From: Tridacna crocea
Taxonomy: Eukaryota; Mollusca; Bivalvia; Cardiida; Cardiidae
Assembly: GCA_943736015.1 (NCBI GenBank)
Contig: OX031072.1
Location: 16,209,501-16,273,500, forward strand
Reading direction: 5' to 3'
Length of the DNA stretch: 64,000 nt
In this document: positions 31,480-44,100 of the stretch, piece after piece
Layout: every line of letters begins with the position of its first letter
How positions within the stretch are numbered: the first letter of the stretch is position 1
The notes under the pieces: generated by a model
Seen by the model: only the letters and a program-made list of their open reading frames with translations
Databases searched by the model: none
What the model was told of the DNA's origin: nothing
Made by a program: the position numbers and the translations under genes

Positions 31480-31708
31480 TTAACTGTTCACAAAACAACA
31501 AATTTTAGCTTTGTCTAATTTGAAAGCATTTTCAGACAACGAAATAAATGTGATTCAAAAAATTAAACTTCACTTGGGAAGAGTAGAAAACATCGTGGGA
31601 AATGGAGAAAATGAAGGTTACCAGCATTTTCACCTTTTCCTACAATGTATTTAAAAGGCTACTTCATCTAGGATGTAAAAACCAGGGATTGTTTGGTTAT
31701 GGATGACA
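31480..31708 (-). mobile_element. MITE family A, full but mutated
   Basis: TTAA 31480-31483; core arm GGAGAAAATGAAGG; right end GGTTATGGATGAC. Confidence 0.7.
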
Positions 31709-31839
31709 GAAAAAACTGTGATAATGGGTAAAATACATAGAGATGTTTCAAGCACTTTTGACTGGAGATGTTTTAAATTTAGTTGTCTACTTAGCACTTT
31801 TGATTGGAGATGGTTTAGATTTAGTTGCATGGTAAAGGG

Positions 31840-32049
31840 TTAATCCTTCACAACACTATGCCGACTTTTAATGGCCTTTGGAAAGAAGCCTTTTGAAAAC
31901 ATTGTGGGAAAAGTAGCATTTTCTCCTTTTCTCACAATTTTTTCTACCCTGCTGGAAATGAATTTCAATTTTGGAGTTAACTTTATTTTGTCATCTGCAA
32001 GTGCTTTGAATTTTGAAGTCTAAAATTTTGTCATTTGGTAAAGTGCTAA
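31840..32049 (+). mobile_element. MITE family A, one core arm lost
   Basis: TTAA 31840-31843; the core reads GGGAAAAGTAGCATTTTCTCC, so most of one arm is deleted. Just upstream a ~50-bp block (AGCACTTTTGACTGGAGATG) is duplicated in tandem (31752-31831). Confidence 0.65.
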
Positions 32050-33985
32050 TGGAACTTAAGAGGTATACTGAAATACTGTTTTTTTCTCAATCAGTGTAAC
32101 TTAATGTTGATTTGCGGGCTGATTCCTTGATTATATTGATTGATTTTTATCTTTGCAGATCTACAGTTTGACCAGGTTTGAATGTCTTAGGGTAAGAGTC
32201 AATTTAAATTGGGTATTCTATAGATTTTTTTAACTTTAAAACAACTTAAAACTTTAATATAAAATTTGTTGAAATTGTGATAATGTAAGTTAATGAAATA
32301 AACTCTTTACGATAATAAAATCAAATTAAATTACATTTGGCAAACAATTATAAATTATGCCATTTACATAGAGATAGATGAGGTATTATTATTTGTATAT
32401 ATACTATTGGTAATTCACAAATAATTGGCGTTATTGTTTGTATGGGCACTGGAGTTGGCTTCCATATTTAGGTTAAACCTTATTGTGAGATCACATTTTC
32501 CAAACAAAATGATGGTTTTGGTCATATGAGGCAAAATGATGGATTAAGGTCAAAGTTCATCTATAGTTATACCCTGTGCCCACACCCCTAGTTTTCCAAA
32601 CTAAATGATGGATTTAGATCATGGCATGATGACATATACAGGTCAAAAGTTTCATTTAGCATTGCCCTAGCCATGCCATTACTTATGATCCTAAGGTCAA
32701 GGCCACAGATTTGAAAATTTCATGTTGAACTTTTTTCCTAGAGCCACTATTTACCTTAATACCTAAAAATTAATTTGATCCAAATTAAGTTTGATATACA
32801 TGCACAGTTTCATTTAGCAATTCTCTCCATGCAGTCTTTTCAAATTGCACTTATACTGCGCACAAAGCTGCATTATTAATGTTACTAAAATTACAGATGC
32901 TGAATTATTTTATTTTCTATTTCACAAATATCTTATTATCAATATTTTTTCTGTAATAAAACCACTAAAAAAATGGGTCATCATCTAGATTTTCTACCAG
33001 AAAAAGGTCACTTAATTACCTGATTCATGTCCTCTTATCCCAAAGACAGTACAAATGTCAAAGACATCATCTGCTGAGCACTAAATGATATATTATGCGT
33101 AATTAAACAAAACTGCTGTATTAAACTTGCCATTTCACTCAATGATTTCTTAAATACATATCAAGATCATACATTATCCTCAATTCAACACTTTGTTACA
33201 ATTTTGTTTAAATATTTTTAAGCTCTAAAGTTTTGCTCTTATAATCTTTTAATGTAGATATTCCTGCTAAGTGGCCTTACCTGTCTGAGCACCATAAAAC
33301 AACATACATTCATTATTTTATTCAACATGTAAAATTATTAAATTTCATTGACAATCTTCGCTGTATTTTCAACATCTTTCCATAATGGTAAATTTTAGGG
33401 ATTTTTACAGAATTGGCACAAATGGTTTATTAAAGGTTTGATTCCAGAAATTATGGTTCAGATTTTGTTCAGATTTAACTTTGACTCTTTCAAAATTCTG
33501 TTGAAAGTGTTACAGGCCTAGAAGATTTCAGAATCTAGTAGAAAAAAAAAAGCGTAGAATCAGCACTGTTTTGTGTACACATTTCTTTACTGTTGGGTTT
33601 AGGACAGGTATTCAAAGTATTTCATTAGTTGATAGAAAATGACATTACAAATAAAAATGGATAATTCCTTTAAAACAGCACCATATTTTTTTTTTAAATT
33701 GGTAGGCATGATACATATTGAAGTATCCTTGCATGATATGTGTCTGTCAGACACATATTTACTTTAACATGTTTGAAGGTTAGTAAACCAAAGGGATTAC
33801 AATTGCCACTAAGGTAGTAAATGTATCAGCATGAGTTTATCAATCTTTCCAATAATCAGAAAAGCAAAAAAAAACATGAAACATGAAACATTCATTCAAT
33901 TACTATATTATTGTTATATCTTTTTTTTTGTATCAGTTGTATTTGTTGACTTTAAAGCACAAAATAAATCCAACAGCCTCTTTAA
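32050..33985. other. AT-rich stretch without a supported gene
   Basis: No MITE and no long frame. One 33-nt microexon candidate (32159-32191) sits between a strong acceptor TTTTTATCTTTGCAG and donor AGG|GTAAGA, encoding IYSLTRFECLR on the plus strand in phase 0. I cannot link it to another exon. Confidence 0.3.
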
Positions 33986-34217
33986 TTAACCCTTTACTCC
34001 ATAGGTACTCATTTCTATGCATTGCTTGTAGGAGCCTTTGGAAAACATTTAGGCAAAAGGTGAAATTGCTCATGACGAGCAATTTCACCTTTTGCCACAA
34101 TATTTTCTATGCTATCAAAAGGTGTCATATACACATAAGAAACAGCTTCATCATCCTTGCTGTTATTTAGGGTCAAATAGAGATACCATAGAAATGCCTT
34201 ATGGGGTAAAAGGTTAA
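33986..34217 (+). mobile_element. MITE family B, full copy
   Basis: TTAA 33986-33989 and 34214-34217; core with TCATGACGA centre. Confidence 0.87.
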
Positions 34218-34439
34218 GTCTGAAAATATGATCCAAAAGATTGCAGTTTCATGGTTGTTGTCTATGTTGTTTTAGTAAAGCAGACAGTGTAAGGGACAGT
34301 TCAGACTGCATGCTTTGTGCAGTTTGATCTTGATCTACACTAGCTGCATAGACAAATTAATTTTTGAAAGGTGCTTTAAGGGTTAAATATTTGTACATGT
34401 TAAATATTTGCCATTTTGCTTTCAATGAAACAAAAACAC

Positions 34440-35540
34440 ATGTTCATATACAATGTTGAATGTAAACCTTTTCCAAACAACAAATTGTTGACTCTTGAAA
34501 GTTAAAGTATCTGCAGACAACAAATTTGAAGTTGATACATTGGGGCTGTAGTTCTACGAAAAAACATTGTGGTAAGAGAAAAAAATGGTGCCTTTTGTTT
34601 CCAGAATTTTCTCTTTTTTCCACAATGTTGTCAAAAGCCTTACATTTTTAAGTTTGTTTGGTAATAGGTGAAGGTTTTTGAATCCAATGATAAAAAACCA
34701 CAATGATTTCTTATGTTACAAAAAGAAACCTTATTTCCTTGTTCAGTTTTGAATTGCCTTTCCCCAAACATCAAACCATTGAAACTTATCTAAGGATGAT
34801 GAATTTCAAATTGGTACATATGAGCTGCAGTACTTTGATTAAGGTAGAAAAATTGTGGAAAATAGAGTAAATGCTGGTTACCAGCATTTTCTCCATCTCC
34901 CACAGTAATTTCAAAAGCCCTTTTTTCTAGGGATTGAAATTGTTTGGTGAAAGGTTAAAATGTAATGGATTCTTAAGATTAAGATTGGACAATCTCCATT
35001 TCTTACTCAATGTTGAATGTAAACCCTTTCCCAAATAACATATTGTTGACTCATCAGAGTTGAAAGTGACATGCAGTGCTCAAATTTGAAATTGGTACTA
35101 GTAAGCCTTTGTACTTTAATGAGCTAGAAAATTGGGGAAATGCTTCTTTCAAGTATTTTCTCTTTTTTCTACAATCCTTTGAAATGCACCCCTTTTTTAG
35201 GGTGGTTTAAACTTGGGACTTTTTGGTAAAGGGTTAGAAATATTAACCCTAAAAGTGCTTTTCAAAACTTTGTTGCCATAGTGGCCAGTATAGACCAAGA
35301 TTAGACAGCACAAAACATGCAGTTTGATCCTTGATCTATGTGTCCACTTTGCTGAGACATTTTGGACAAAAGTTACCATCAGTTTGTGATTATAGGCCTT
35401 ACTTTTAGATTGAAAAGCTTCATTTAGTTTATTTAGCGCTTTGAGGGTTAATCAAAAAAAATTTCCATATGCAATGTCTGTTGTTAAGGATCTTATATCC
35501 AACCATAAAAAAATGTAACTAATTTCTTTATTCACTGTTA
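34440..35540. repeat. ~280-bp tandem units each holding a degenerate MITE
   Basis: The lead-in TTCA.TGTTGAATGTAAACC recurs near 34450, 34735, 35008 and 35530. Each is followed by a CTTTCCCAAA-type end, a degraded core (best at 34875-34890, GCTGGTTACCAGC) and a TTTGGTAAAGGGTTA-type end. The MITE was amplified with its flank rather than by separate insertions. Confidence 0.65.
35243..35451. mobile_element. TTAA MITE family E, copy 1
   Basis: TTAACCCTAAAAGTGC at the left and GCGCTTTGAGGGTTAA at the right are inverted. The middle carries the GATTAGACAGCACAAAACAT / GCAGTTTGATCCTTGATC pair, a decayed hairpin. Confidence 0.75.
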
Positions 35541-35564
35541 AATGTGAATAATCTGAATCCAGTT

Positions 35565-35790
35565 CAAAAAAAATATATATACATATATATAAAAGAAAAA
35601 AAAAAAAGAAAAAAAATGGGAAAAAAAATGAGACAAAAAAAAAAGATTAAAAAAATAATTTAAAAAAAAAAAAGATTGAAAAAATAAAAAAAAAAATAAA
35701 AAATAAAAAAAAAACTTGAAAATGAGAAAAGAAAAAATAGTGAAAAAAAGAAAAGAATAAGAGAGAGAGTTTGAGAGGAAACCAATTTTT
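35565..35790. repeat. A-rich low-complexity tract
   Basis: Long AAAAAA runs with scattered G and T over ~220 bp. It creates an artefactual Phe-rich frame on the minus strand. Confidence 0.9.
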
Positions 35791-36117
35791 CGTATCAAAT
35801 GTCAAAAAAGTAAACCGTTGCTGTCAAGGTTAAATCTATTGAAGTAAATTTCTTAAAATGGTTTGAATAATGTAATATAATTATTTGATTTTGGCAAAAA
35901 TAAAATTGTATAGATGAATTTTTTTTTATCCAAATTCATGTATTAGAAAGGTTGCCTTTGCTCATTGGATGATTTCCTTGCACTGGTTGGTATCCAGGAG
36001 TTATAAAAGGATAGCGCAGTGTTGAGTACTTGGTGGGATCTAGGAAAAATGGCTGCTGCATGATAAATAGTTTTAGATTGTGAATGAGTTTTTTAATAAA
36101 AACTTTTGTGTAGAGAT

Positions 36118-36350
36118 CAACTGTCACCAATGACGGATCAAAGCAAGCCAGAAAGGTTGTTGATCTATTCAGGGACAGATAATGACAGGAGATTCATCCT
36201 CACTGAGTAGAAGAAACACCGGCTCCTATCATCTTCTGCCTTGAGTCTAAATCAGTAATTGTCTACAAATAAGGGGAGCTGATGCTGTCATCCAATGACA
36301 GATCAAGGCAATCTTGAAAAGTTGTCGGTCTATTCAGGGGCAGCTGTGTT
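36118..36350. repeat. ~170-bp imperfect tandem duplication
   Basis: CCAATGACGGATCAAAGCAA … GATCTATTCAGGGACAG (36126) recurs as CCAATGACAGATCAAGGCAA … GGTCTATTCAGGGGCAG (36293). Confidence 0.65.
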
Positions 36351-36738
36351 TCATTAGCAAAGACAGCCTTTCTAACCTGTGTCAAAAACCAAGAATCTGA
36401 AACAAACAATTACGATAACATTTGAAAAAAGCCATTTTGAGAAGTTACATCAGTGGATTTATTTCACCCTTTCACTGCCAGAAGCCATTTGAAAAACACT
36501 ACCAGATGGCATAAATCACGATCAGACTGTTGTACCACTAGAATTGTTAGGCCCTGAAAAATCAAACACATTTGAAGTCCATTTCAAGTCAATACTGGAT
36601 TTCAGAGCTGATTGAGAAGCTGAGTTTATTCTTTATTGTAAACTTAAAAACAAATGGGTTCAGGCAGTGATGCTAGGTGACATTCTGTATATTTTTGTGT
36701 CCTTTCCAAGGTTCATGTTATGGGGAATGAGAGTGATC

Positions 36739-36905
36739 TTAACTCCCAAAGTGCCTGTCTGTCATAACTGTTTCTATGGGCCGGTGTAGATTGAGATCAG
36801 CTAGTCTGCTGTTCTTGCATATATACTGCCCAATTTATAATCATGTTGACTAAATTCTGTCTTTTCTGGAAATAAAATGTGATCATTTGGCACTTTGAGG
36901 GTTTT
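36739..36905. mobile_element. TTAA MITE family E, copy 2
   Basis: TTAACTCCCAAAGTGCC and GGCACTTTGAGGGTT are inverted ends; the right TTAA is mutated. A central GATCAG…CTGCTG remnant is visible. Confidence 0.65.
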
Positions 36906-36963
36906 TATCCAGTAAGTATGAAGAATTCTTGTGTATAAAATTTACATGTATAATTTTTTCTGC

Positions 36964-37191
36964 ATGAACCCTTTACCACACAATGCCAACTTTTAACGAA
37001 TGTGGGAAAGAAGCGTTTTGAAAACATTTTGGGAAAAGAAGAAAATGCTGGTAACCAGCATTTTCTCATTTTCCCAAAATGTTTTCTACTCCATCAAAAA
37101 AATGATTGCACTGTTTGAACCACACTGAAATTGTCTGCAAATGCTTTCAATTTGGAAAAGGCTTAAATTTAGTCTTCTAGTAAAGGGTTGA
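36964..37191 (+). mobile_element. MITE family A, full copy
   Basis: TGAACCCTTTACCACACAATG to GTAAAGGGTTGA; intact core with CATTTTGGGAAAAG shoulders. Confidence 0.82.
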
Positions 37192-37261
37192 TATTAAATT
37201 AAGTTTTATTTCTTCACATGATTTCATGTTATTTGAAGTTTATATGAAAATATTGCATGTG

Positions 37262-37483
37262 AATTTTTTACCAAACAACAAAATTTTAAACTGGTCCCAA
37301 TTTAAAGCTGTTGGATAAATGAAATGTGGCTCAACTGATGAAACATGACTCTGAGAGGGAGGAAAACATTGTAGCAAAAGGAGAAAATGCTGGTAACCAG
37401 CATTTTCTCCTTTTGATGCAACGTTATAAAAACGATTCTTCTCCAGGGTTTGATAAAGTCGGCATTGTGTGGTAAAGGGTTAA
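37262..37483 (-). mobile_element. MITE family A
   Basis: Left TTAA lost (AATTTTTTACC); right TTAA 37480-37483. Core with AGCAAAAGGAGAAAATGC. Confidence 0.78.
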
Positions 37484-37689
37484 CTCTGTAAACACATGGC
37501 AAAATTTGGACTGGTAAAATTGAGAGCATATTCAGACTACAAATTATATCTATTTATCTTTGGACAAGAAGAAATCAATGTGGAAAAAAGAGGAAAAAAT
37601 GCAGTTTAACAGCAAACTCTCCTTTTCCCACAATGTTTTCAGCTTTCATATTTAAGTTTGCTAAATAGAATTGTTTGGTAAAGAATTAA
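37480..37689 (-). mobile_element. MITE family A, abutting degraded copy
   Basis: Shares TTAA 37480-37483 and ends at TTAA 37686-37689; the core is asymmetrical. Confidence 0.65.
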
Positions 37690-37782
37690 TCCACAAAGCA
37701 ATTTTATTTTTATACATATGACAAATTGTTATAAAAAAAGAAAAAAAAGTATTTATCAGTATTGTCAGGTTGTATTGTATAT

Positions 37783-38011
37783 TTAACTCTATACCAAACA
37801 ATCCCTGCTTTTTACTAGCCTGAGATAGAAATCTTTAGAAAACATTGTGAGGAAAGGAGAAAATGCTGATAACCAGCATTTTCTCCTTTTTCAACAGTTT
37901 TTTCTATCCTGCTGGAAGCATATTCAATTTTTGAGTTATGTTTATTTTGTGGTCTTCATTGTGCTTTCAATTTGGACCAGTCTAGAATTTGGTCGTTTGG
38001 TAAAGCGTTAA
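37783..38011 (+). mobile_element. MITE family A, full copy
   Basis: TTAA 37783-37786 and 38008-38011, core with TGCTGATAACCAGCA. Confidence 0.85.
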
Positions 38012-39440
38012 TAATTGAGATCCAATTATTTTCTTTTTTGTATTTTTCATTAAAGTCTGAAAGTACATGTAATCTCTTTTGGTTAAGGAACATTTCAAAG
38101 ATGTTTAAAATGAAAAGAGTTTGGCCATAACGGGGAATTATTATCAATCAGATATTGGGCATAACTCAACATTTGGTGCTTTTTTAAAGGTTCATTTGCT
38201 TCAAGCCTTGGTCTGTACGTATTGCATTTGTCTGATTTCAGTGTCATATTTCATTGAAATCAGCTTTTGGAATATTTTGAGTACCAGCATGTGAAAACTG
38301 TAAACTTCTTGTTAGTTCATCAAATGTCAAAAATTTATTATACTACATCTTATGCAAACTTTTTGCCATTTTAACTTAGCAGCTTAAATTTTTGCAAACC
38401 AACAGCCACAACAAACTCTTTATATGAATTTTTGTGGAACCTGCTAGAGGTGAGTGAAACAATGTAGTCACTACATTTCCAAGCAACAACTTCTACATAA
38501 ATCTTTTACACATTTGTTCTCCTTAACCATTAGAAGTGTCATTTGTTCAGTATGTCAAAGATACAAGATCAAGGATATACTGAAAATAGTCATTTGATAA
38601 AACTATCATGAATAGAGCATGTGCAAGCCACAAATTCTAAATCCTAGGTAGATTTCAACATATTTTGATCAATACATTAATTTTGTTCTCTTTCATGAGT
38701 ATATGTGCAATTTACAAGATCTGACCATAATTATGGAACCAGGTTTTATTTTAAAGTCAAATTTTAATGTCGAACAATAAAATTATTGTAAACAAATCTT
38801 GCTTGAGCCATAACTTCTACACATGAATGTATCTCAAAAAAAAATTGAACATTACTTCTCCTAAATATGATAGATGTGGCATTCCAAAAATTTGCTGTAG
38901 GTTATACTTGGTGGTCATAGGTTCTACATGTCCTTGTTCATAAATAGAGAATACTCCTATCCTGATGCAAATTTGAAAATAAAGCGATCTGAAATAAGAA
39001 TGATGTACATTTAGTGATTGGTTACTATTTGTCCAAGTGCAGTGCATGAAGTTCTTTAATAACTCCCCATAGTGGGCTTGACATGTTGCTCCTCAGACAA
39101 TCTTTAAGTTTTTATTGGAAGAATTAGTATTATTTTTGCCTGTCAAACAAAAATTAGATAATTATTTAATTTTTAGTAGTTTAGTAAATAAGTATGGTAT
39201 GCACCTTTCTTGTAATTCTGCAGAAGAGTGGTTCTGTTAGTAAACCAAACAATCAGTTTTCATAAACATCTTTTTAGTATTTTATTGTCATCATTTTTGT
39301 CCGCATGCCTGTCAACATAAACTACTTTTGGTGAATGTACACACAAGTAAAACAAAAGTAAGGCAAAAAGCTAAAGCAACATACATAGATATAAGCAAGG
39401 TACAAATTTTCACTGTCAACTCTTGAGCAACAGATCACCC
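38012..39440. other. AT-rich stretch, nothing recognised
   Basis: No repeat shared with the rest of the window, no convincing exon and no MITE. It borders the large tandem array. Confidence 0.5.
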
Positions 39441-40953
39441 CCAGTCACAAACACAGGTTCGATAAGAAAGGAATTAGAGTTACAGCAGTTGAAATTTTAA
39501 GAGACTAAACTTATCTAATACAGAAATGCTTGGGTCAACAGAGACATTTTTTCAATATGTAATACTAAAGAAAATTATTAGCCAGTGTAAACTATTTTAT
39601 ATTTTCTACCATGTCAGAGAAAACTTATAAAACTGTTAAAACAACATATATTCTGCTATAAATTAAGGTGGAATTAAGGTGAAAAGGATATCATGAAATT
39701 TTGCTTGATTTTTCAAGTAAACTGTAAAAGTAAGATTCATAACATTTGTCTTGGTTTCTACAAATGTATAAAGCCCAGAAACATGTGTTCATTTCTCAAG
39801 AACCTACAGCCTGGATAATAATCAAGCACATTCACATAAATGCATGTTTCAAGTAAAAAATATATATTTGTGATTATGGATTACTCAGGGCCAGATTTTT
39901 TCCATTCATTCTGTGGAGAATGTTGGAAAAATATTTGATGGAGTAATCATTATACTAGTATCAGGAAACAACTATAGTGGGTCTTCAAGCTTCACCATAA
40001 TACATTTTTAACTGGCAAAAACACACTTGTATCAGGAAACAGGGTTGTCTCAGCTTTGGGTAACCAGATTCCCACCCCAGACCGATTGAGTAACGGTCTT
40101 CACACCACATTAGGAACATTTATACAAGCATAGTGACTCAGACATTTAATTCTGACAGGTGGAAACAGATTGGACAGAGTGGGTTTTTCAGGGTTTTGAA
40201 ACTTTAAGCTGGTTTTAGACTACTAGATGGACAGACAGAGTCAAAAAGGAAAATGCACTGGGGTTCATAATGTTTCTGGGCTATTGCAATTGATGAAATT
40301 TAGACATATTTTGAATACCTACTGTGTTACATAAAGCAATTTTACTATTTCTTTGTAAAGTAATATTAACCCTAAAATTTTCCATTTAAAACACATTTTG
40401 TTCTTAATCCCCTGCTGTTCAATCCAGAGTCTATCTGTCCTAACAGCGAGTTTTTCATTAACCCAGCATTTTATTATCATTTTTTTGTGTATACAAATTA
40501 TCTTTTTCAATTTATTTGCATAACTTAACTTCTCCCATGTAGAACTTAAATTTTTCTTTTTTACTTCTTTTGGGATATTTCAAATGGTCATGTGTGCTTC
40601 TGATACACCCTGTCCCTGGTCACAATACTGCAGAAAGTATCAGAAGCAAGCATTGCCATTTGCTGGTAATCTAAATTTGTACTCATAATGGTAGGCACTT
40701 TGGCAAAAACTTTGATAAAGAAAACTATTTCAAAGGTTGAACATAAAAGTTATGCTTTTTGGATAATTTTCAAGTTATGTAACCCTTTACCACACAATCC
40801 CATGTTCTCTCTTTTTAGGCTTTGGAAAGGAATTAAACTGTTGTAAGGACTTTTGACAATTTTTGGAAGAAAAGGAATTTGTCAAGTCAGGGATTTTAAC
40901 AAGAGATCTTTCTCAAGTCATATTAAGAAGACTAGGGAGGCTTGGCAAAGAAT

Positions 40954-41181
40954 TTAACCCTTTCCTAAACAAGCCCTGGTTTTTACATGTCTACAGTAAA
41001 AGTCTTTTGAAAACACTGTGGGAAAACGAGAAATTGCTCGTAACGAGCAATTTCTCCTTTTCCCACAATGTTTTCTACCCTTTTTGAGAACTTTCTGCCA
41101 TTTTCTCCAAATCTAAAATTGTCTTCTGCAAACTCTTTTGGTTTGGAAGGCTCCAAAATTTGTCGTTTGGGAAAGGGTTAA
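40954..41181 (+). mobile_element. MITE family C inserted in array unit 1 only
   Basis: TTAA 40954-40957 and 41178-41181. Units 2, 3 and 4 have a single TTAA at the homologous point (42808, 44452, 46756), each inside GGCTTGGCAAAGAA-TTAA-GAAAT or close to it. So one TTAA became two on insertion. Confidence 0.95.
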
Positions 41182-44100
41182 GAAATGTTGTTGGAGTTTG
41201 CAGTATCACACTTTTGTTCACAATTAGCTACTAAAAGATACAGTTTGTAAAATGCGTAAAAACAAACTAGTTTCAGGCAGGGGTTTGAGTAAGAAATACA
41301 TGAGTAATTCAAGCTACAGTAATTAAAATTTTAAGAGAATGAACTTGCCTAATAAAAAAGTTGTCAGTTTACTCAGATATTTTTTCAAACAATAATACTA
41401 AAAAAAGGTGGTCAAAGTAAACTAGTTTACATTGGCCACCAGGTCGGAAAATCTAACAAACACTATTGTATTCTGCCATACATAACAAAGGCATCATGAA
41501 ATTTTGCTTGATTGTTCAAGTAAAATGTGCAAGTAGGAATGAATAACATTTGTCTTGGTTTCTACAATTGTGAAACGCCCAGAAACATGTGTTCATTTCT
41601 CAAGAACCTGCAGCCCAGATGACTCTGTGCACTACATATTTAATATATCATATTCACATAAATGCATGTTTCAAGAAAACATATCTTAAAAGTCTTTGTG
41701 ATTGTGGATTATTTAGGGCCAGATTTTTTCCATTCATTCTGTGGAGAATGTTGATAAAATAATTGATGGAGTAATCATTATACTAGTATCAGGAAACAAC
41801 TTTAGTTGGTCTTCAAGCTTCACCATAACACATTTTTAACTGGCAAAAACACACTTGTATCAGGAAACGGGGTTGTCTCAGCTTTGGGTAACCAGATTCC
41901 CACCCCAGACTGATTGAGTTAGTCTTCACACCACATTAGGAACATTTATACAAGCATAGTGACTCAGACATTTAATTCTGACAGGTGGAAACAGATTGGA
42001 CAGAGTGGGTTTTTCAGGGTTTTGAAACTTTAAGCTGGTTTTAGACTACTAGATGGACAGACAGAGAGTCAAAAAGCAAAATGCACTGGGGTTTTGAAGG
42101 CTTGTACTACTATTTTGATATAAACATAATGTTTCTGGGCTATTGCAGTTGATTGAATTTAGACATATTTTGAATACTCACTGTGTTACATAAAGCTATT
42201 TTACTATTTCTTTGTAAAGTAATATTAACCCTAAAATTTTCCATTTAAAACACATTTTGTTCTTAATCCCCTACTGTACAATCCAGAGTCTATCTGTCCT
42301 AACAGCGAGTTTTTCATTAACCCAGCATTTTATTATCATTTTTTGTGTATACAAATTATCTTTTTCAATTTATTTTCATAACTTAGCTTCTTCCATGTAG
42401 AACTTAAATTTTTCTTTTTACTTTTGGGATATTTCAAATGGTCATGTGTGGTTCTGATACACCCTGTCCCTGGTCACAATACTGCAGAAAGTATCAGAAG
42501 CAAGCATTGCCATTTAATCTAAATTTGTACTCATAATGGTAGGCACTTTGGCAAAAACTTTGATAAAGAAAACTATTTCAAAGGTTGGACATAAAGGTTA
42601 TGCTTTTTGGATAATTTTCAAGTTATGTAACCCTTTACCACACAATCCCATGTTCTCTGTTGAAGGAGTTAGGCTTTGGAAAGGAATTAAACTATTGTAA
42701 TGACTTTTGACAATTTTTGGAAGAAAAGGAATTGGTCAAGCCAGGGATTTGAACAAGAGACCTTTCTCAAGTCATATTAAGAAGACCAAGGAGGCTTGGC
42801 AAAGAATTTAAGAAATGTTGTTGGAGTTTGCAATATCACACTTTTGTTCACAATTAGCTACTAAAAGATACAGTTTAAAAACAATTACCCTATGAACTCA
42901 TAAACTAGTTTCAGGCACAGGTTTGAGTAAGAAATACATGAGTAATTCAAGCTACAGTAGTTAAAATTTTAAGAGAATGAACTTGTCTAATGAAAAAAAC
43001 TTGTCAGTTTACCCAGTGATTTTTCAAAGAATAATACTAAAAAAAAGGTGGTCGTAAACTTATTTATATTGGCCACCAGGTCGGAAAATCTAACAAACAC
43101 TATTGTATTCTGCCATAGATAACAAAGGCATCATGAAATTTTGCTTGATTGTTCAAGTAAAATGCACAACTAGGAATGAATAACATTTGTCTTGGTTTCT
43201 ACATTGTGAAAAGCCCAGAAACGTGTTCATTTCTCAAGAACATACAGCCCAGATGACTCAGTGCACTACACATTCAATATATCAATCATATTCACATAAA
43301 TGCATGTTTCAAGAAAACATATATCTTTGTGATTATGGATTACTCAGGGCCAGATTTTTTCCGTTTATTCCTTGGAGAATGTTGGAAAAACAACTGATGG
43401 AGTAATGGTTATATTAGTATCAGGAAACAACTATAGTTGGTCTTCAAGCTTCACCATAACACTTTTTTAACTGGCAAAAACACACTTGTATCAGGAAAGA
43501 GGGTTGTCTCAGATTTGAGTAACCAGATTCCCACCCCAGACTGATTGAGTAACAGTCTCTACATCATATTAAGAACATTTATACAAACATAGTGACTCAG
43601 ACATTTAATTCTGACAGGTGGGAACAGATTGGACAGAGTGGATTTTTCAGGGTTTGAAACTTTAAGCTGGTTTTAGACTACTAGATGGACAGACAGAGAG
43701 TCAAAAAGCAAAATGCACTGGGGTTTTGAAGGCTTGTACTACTATTTTGATATAACTATAATGTTTCTGGGCTACTGCAATTGATGAAATTTAGACACAT
43801 TTTGAATACTCACTGTGTTACATAAAGCTATTTTACTTTTTTTTTTGTAAGGTAATATTAACCCTAAAATTTTCCTTGTAGAACACATTTTGTTCTTAAT
43901 CCCCTACTGTACAATCCAGGGTCTATCTGTCCTAACGAGTTTTTCATTAACCAAGCATTTTATTATCATTTTTTTGTGTATACAAATTCTCTTTTTCAAT
44001 TTATTTTCATATTTTAGCTTCTTTCATGTATAACTTCAATTTTTCTTTTTTTTTACTTTTTTTGGATATTTCAAATGGTCATGTGTGCTTCTGATACACC

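Noticed and set aside
35538..35798. Phe-rich membrane-like frame on the minus strand
   Set aside because: Translation of an A-rich low-complexity tract.
36003..36070. TATA box (TTATAAAAGG) followed by ATGGCTGCTGCATGA
   Set aside because: The frame ends after four codons and no splice donor follows; the 170-bp duplication just downstream suggests noncoding DNA.
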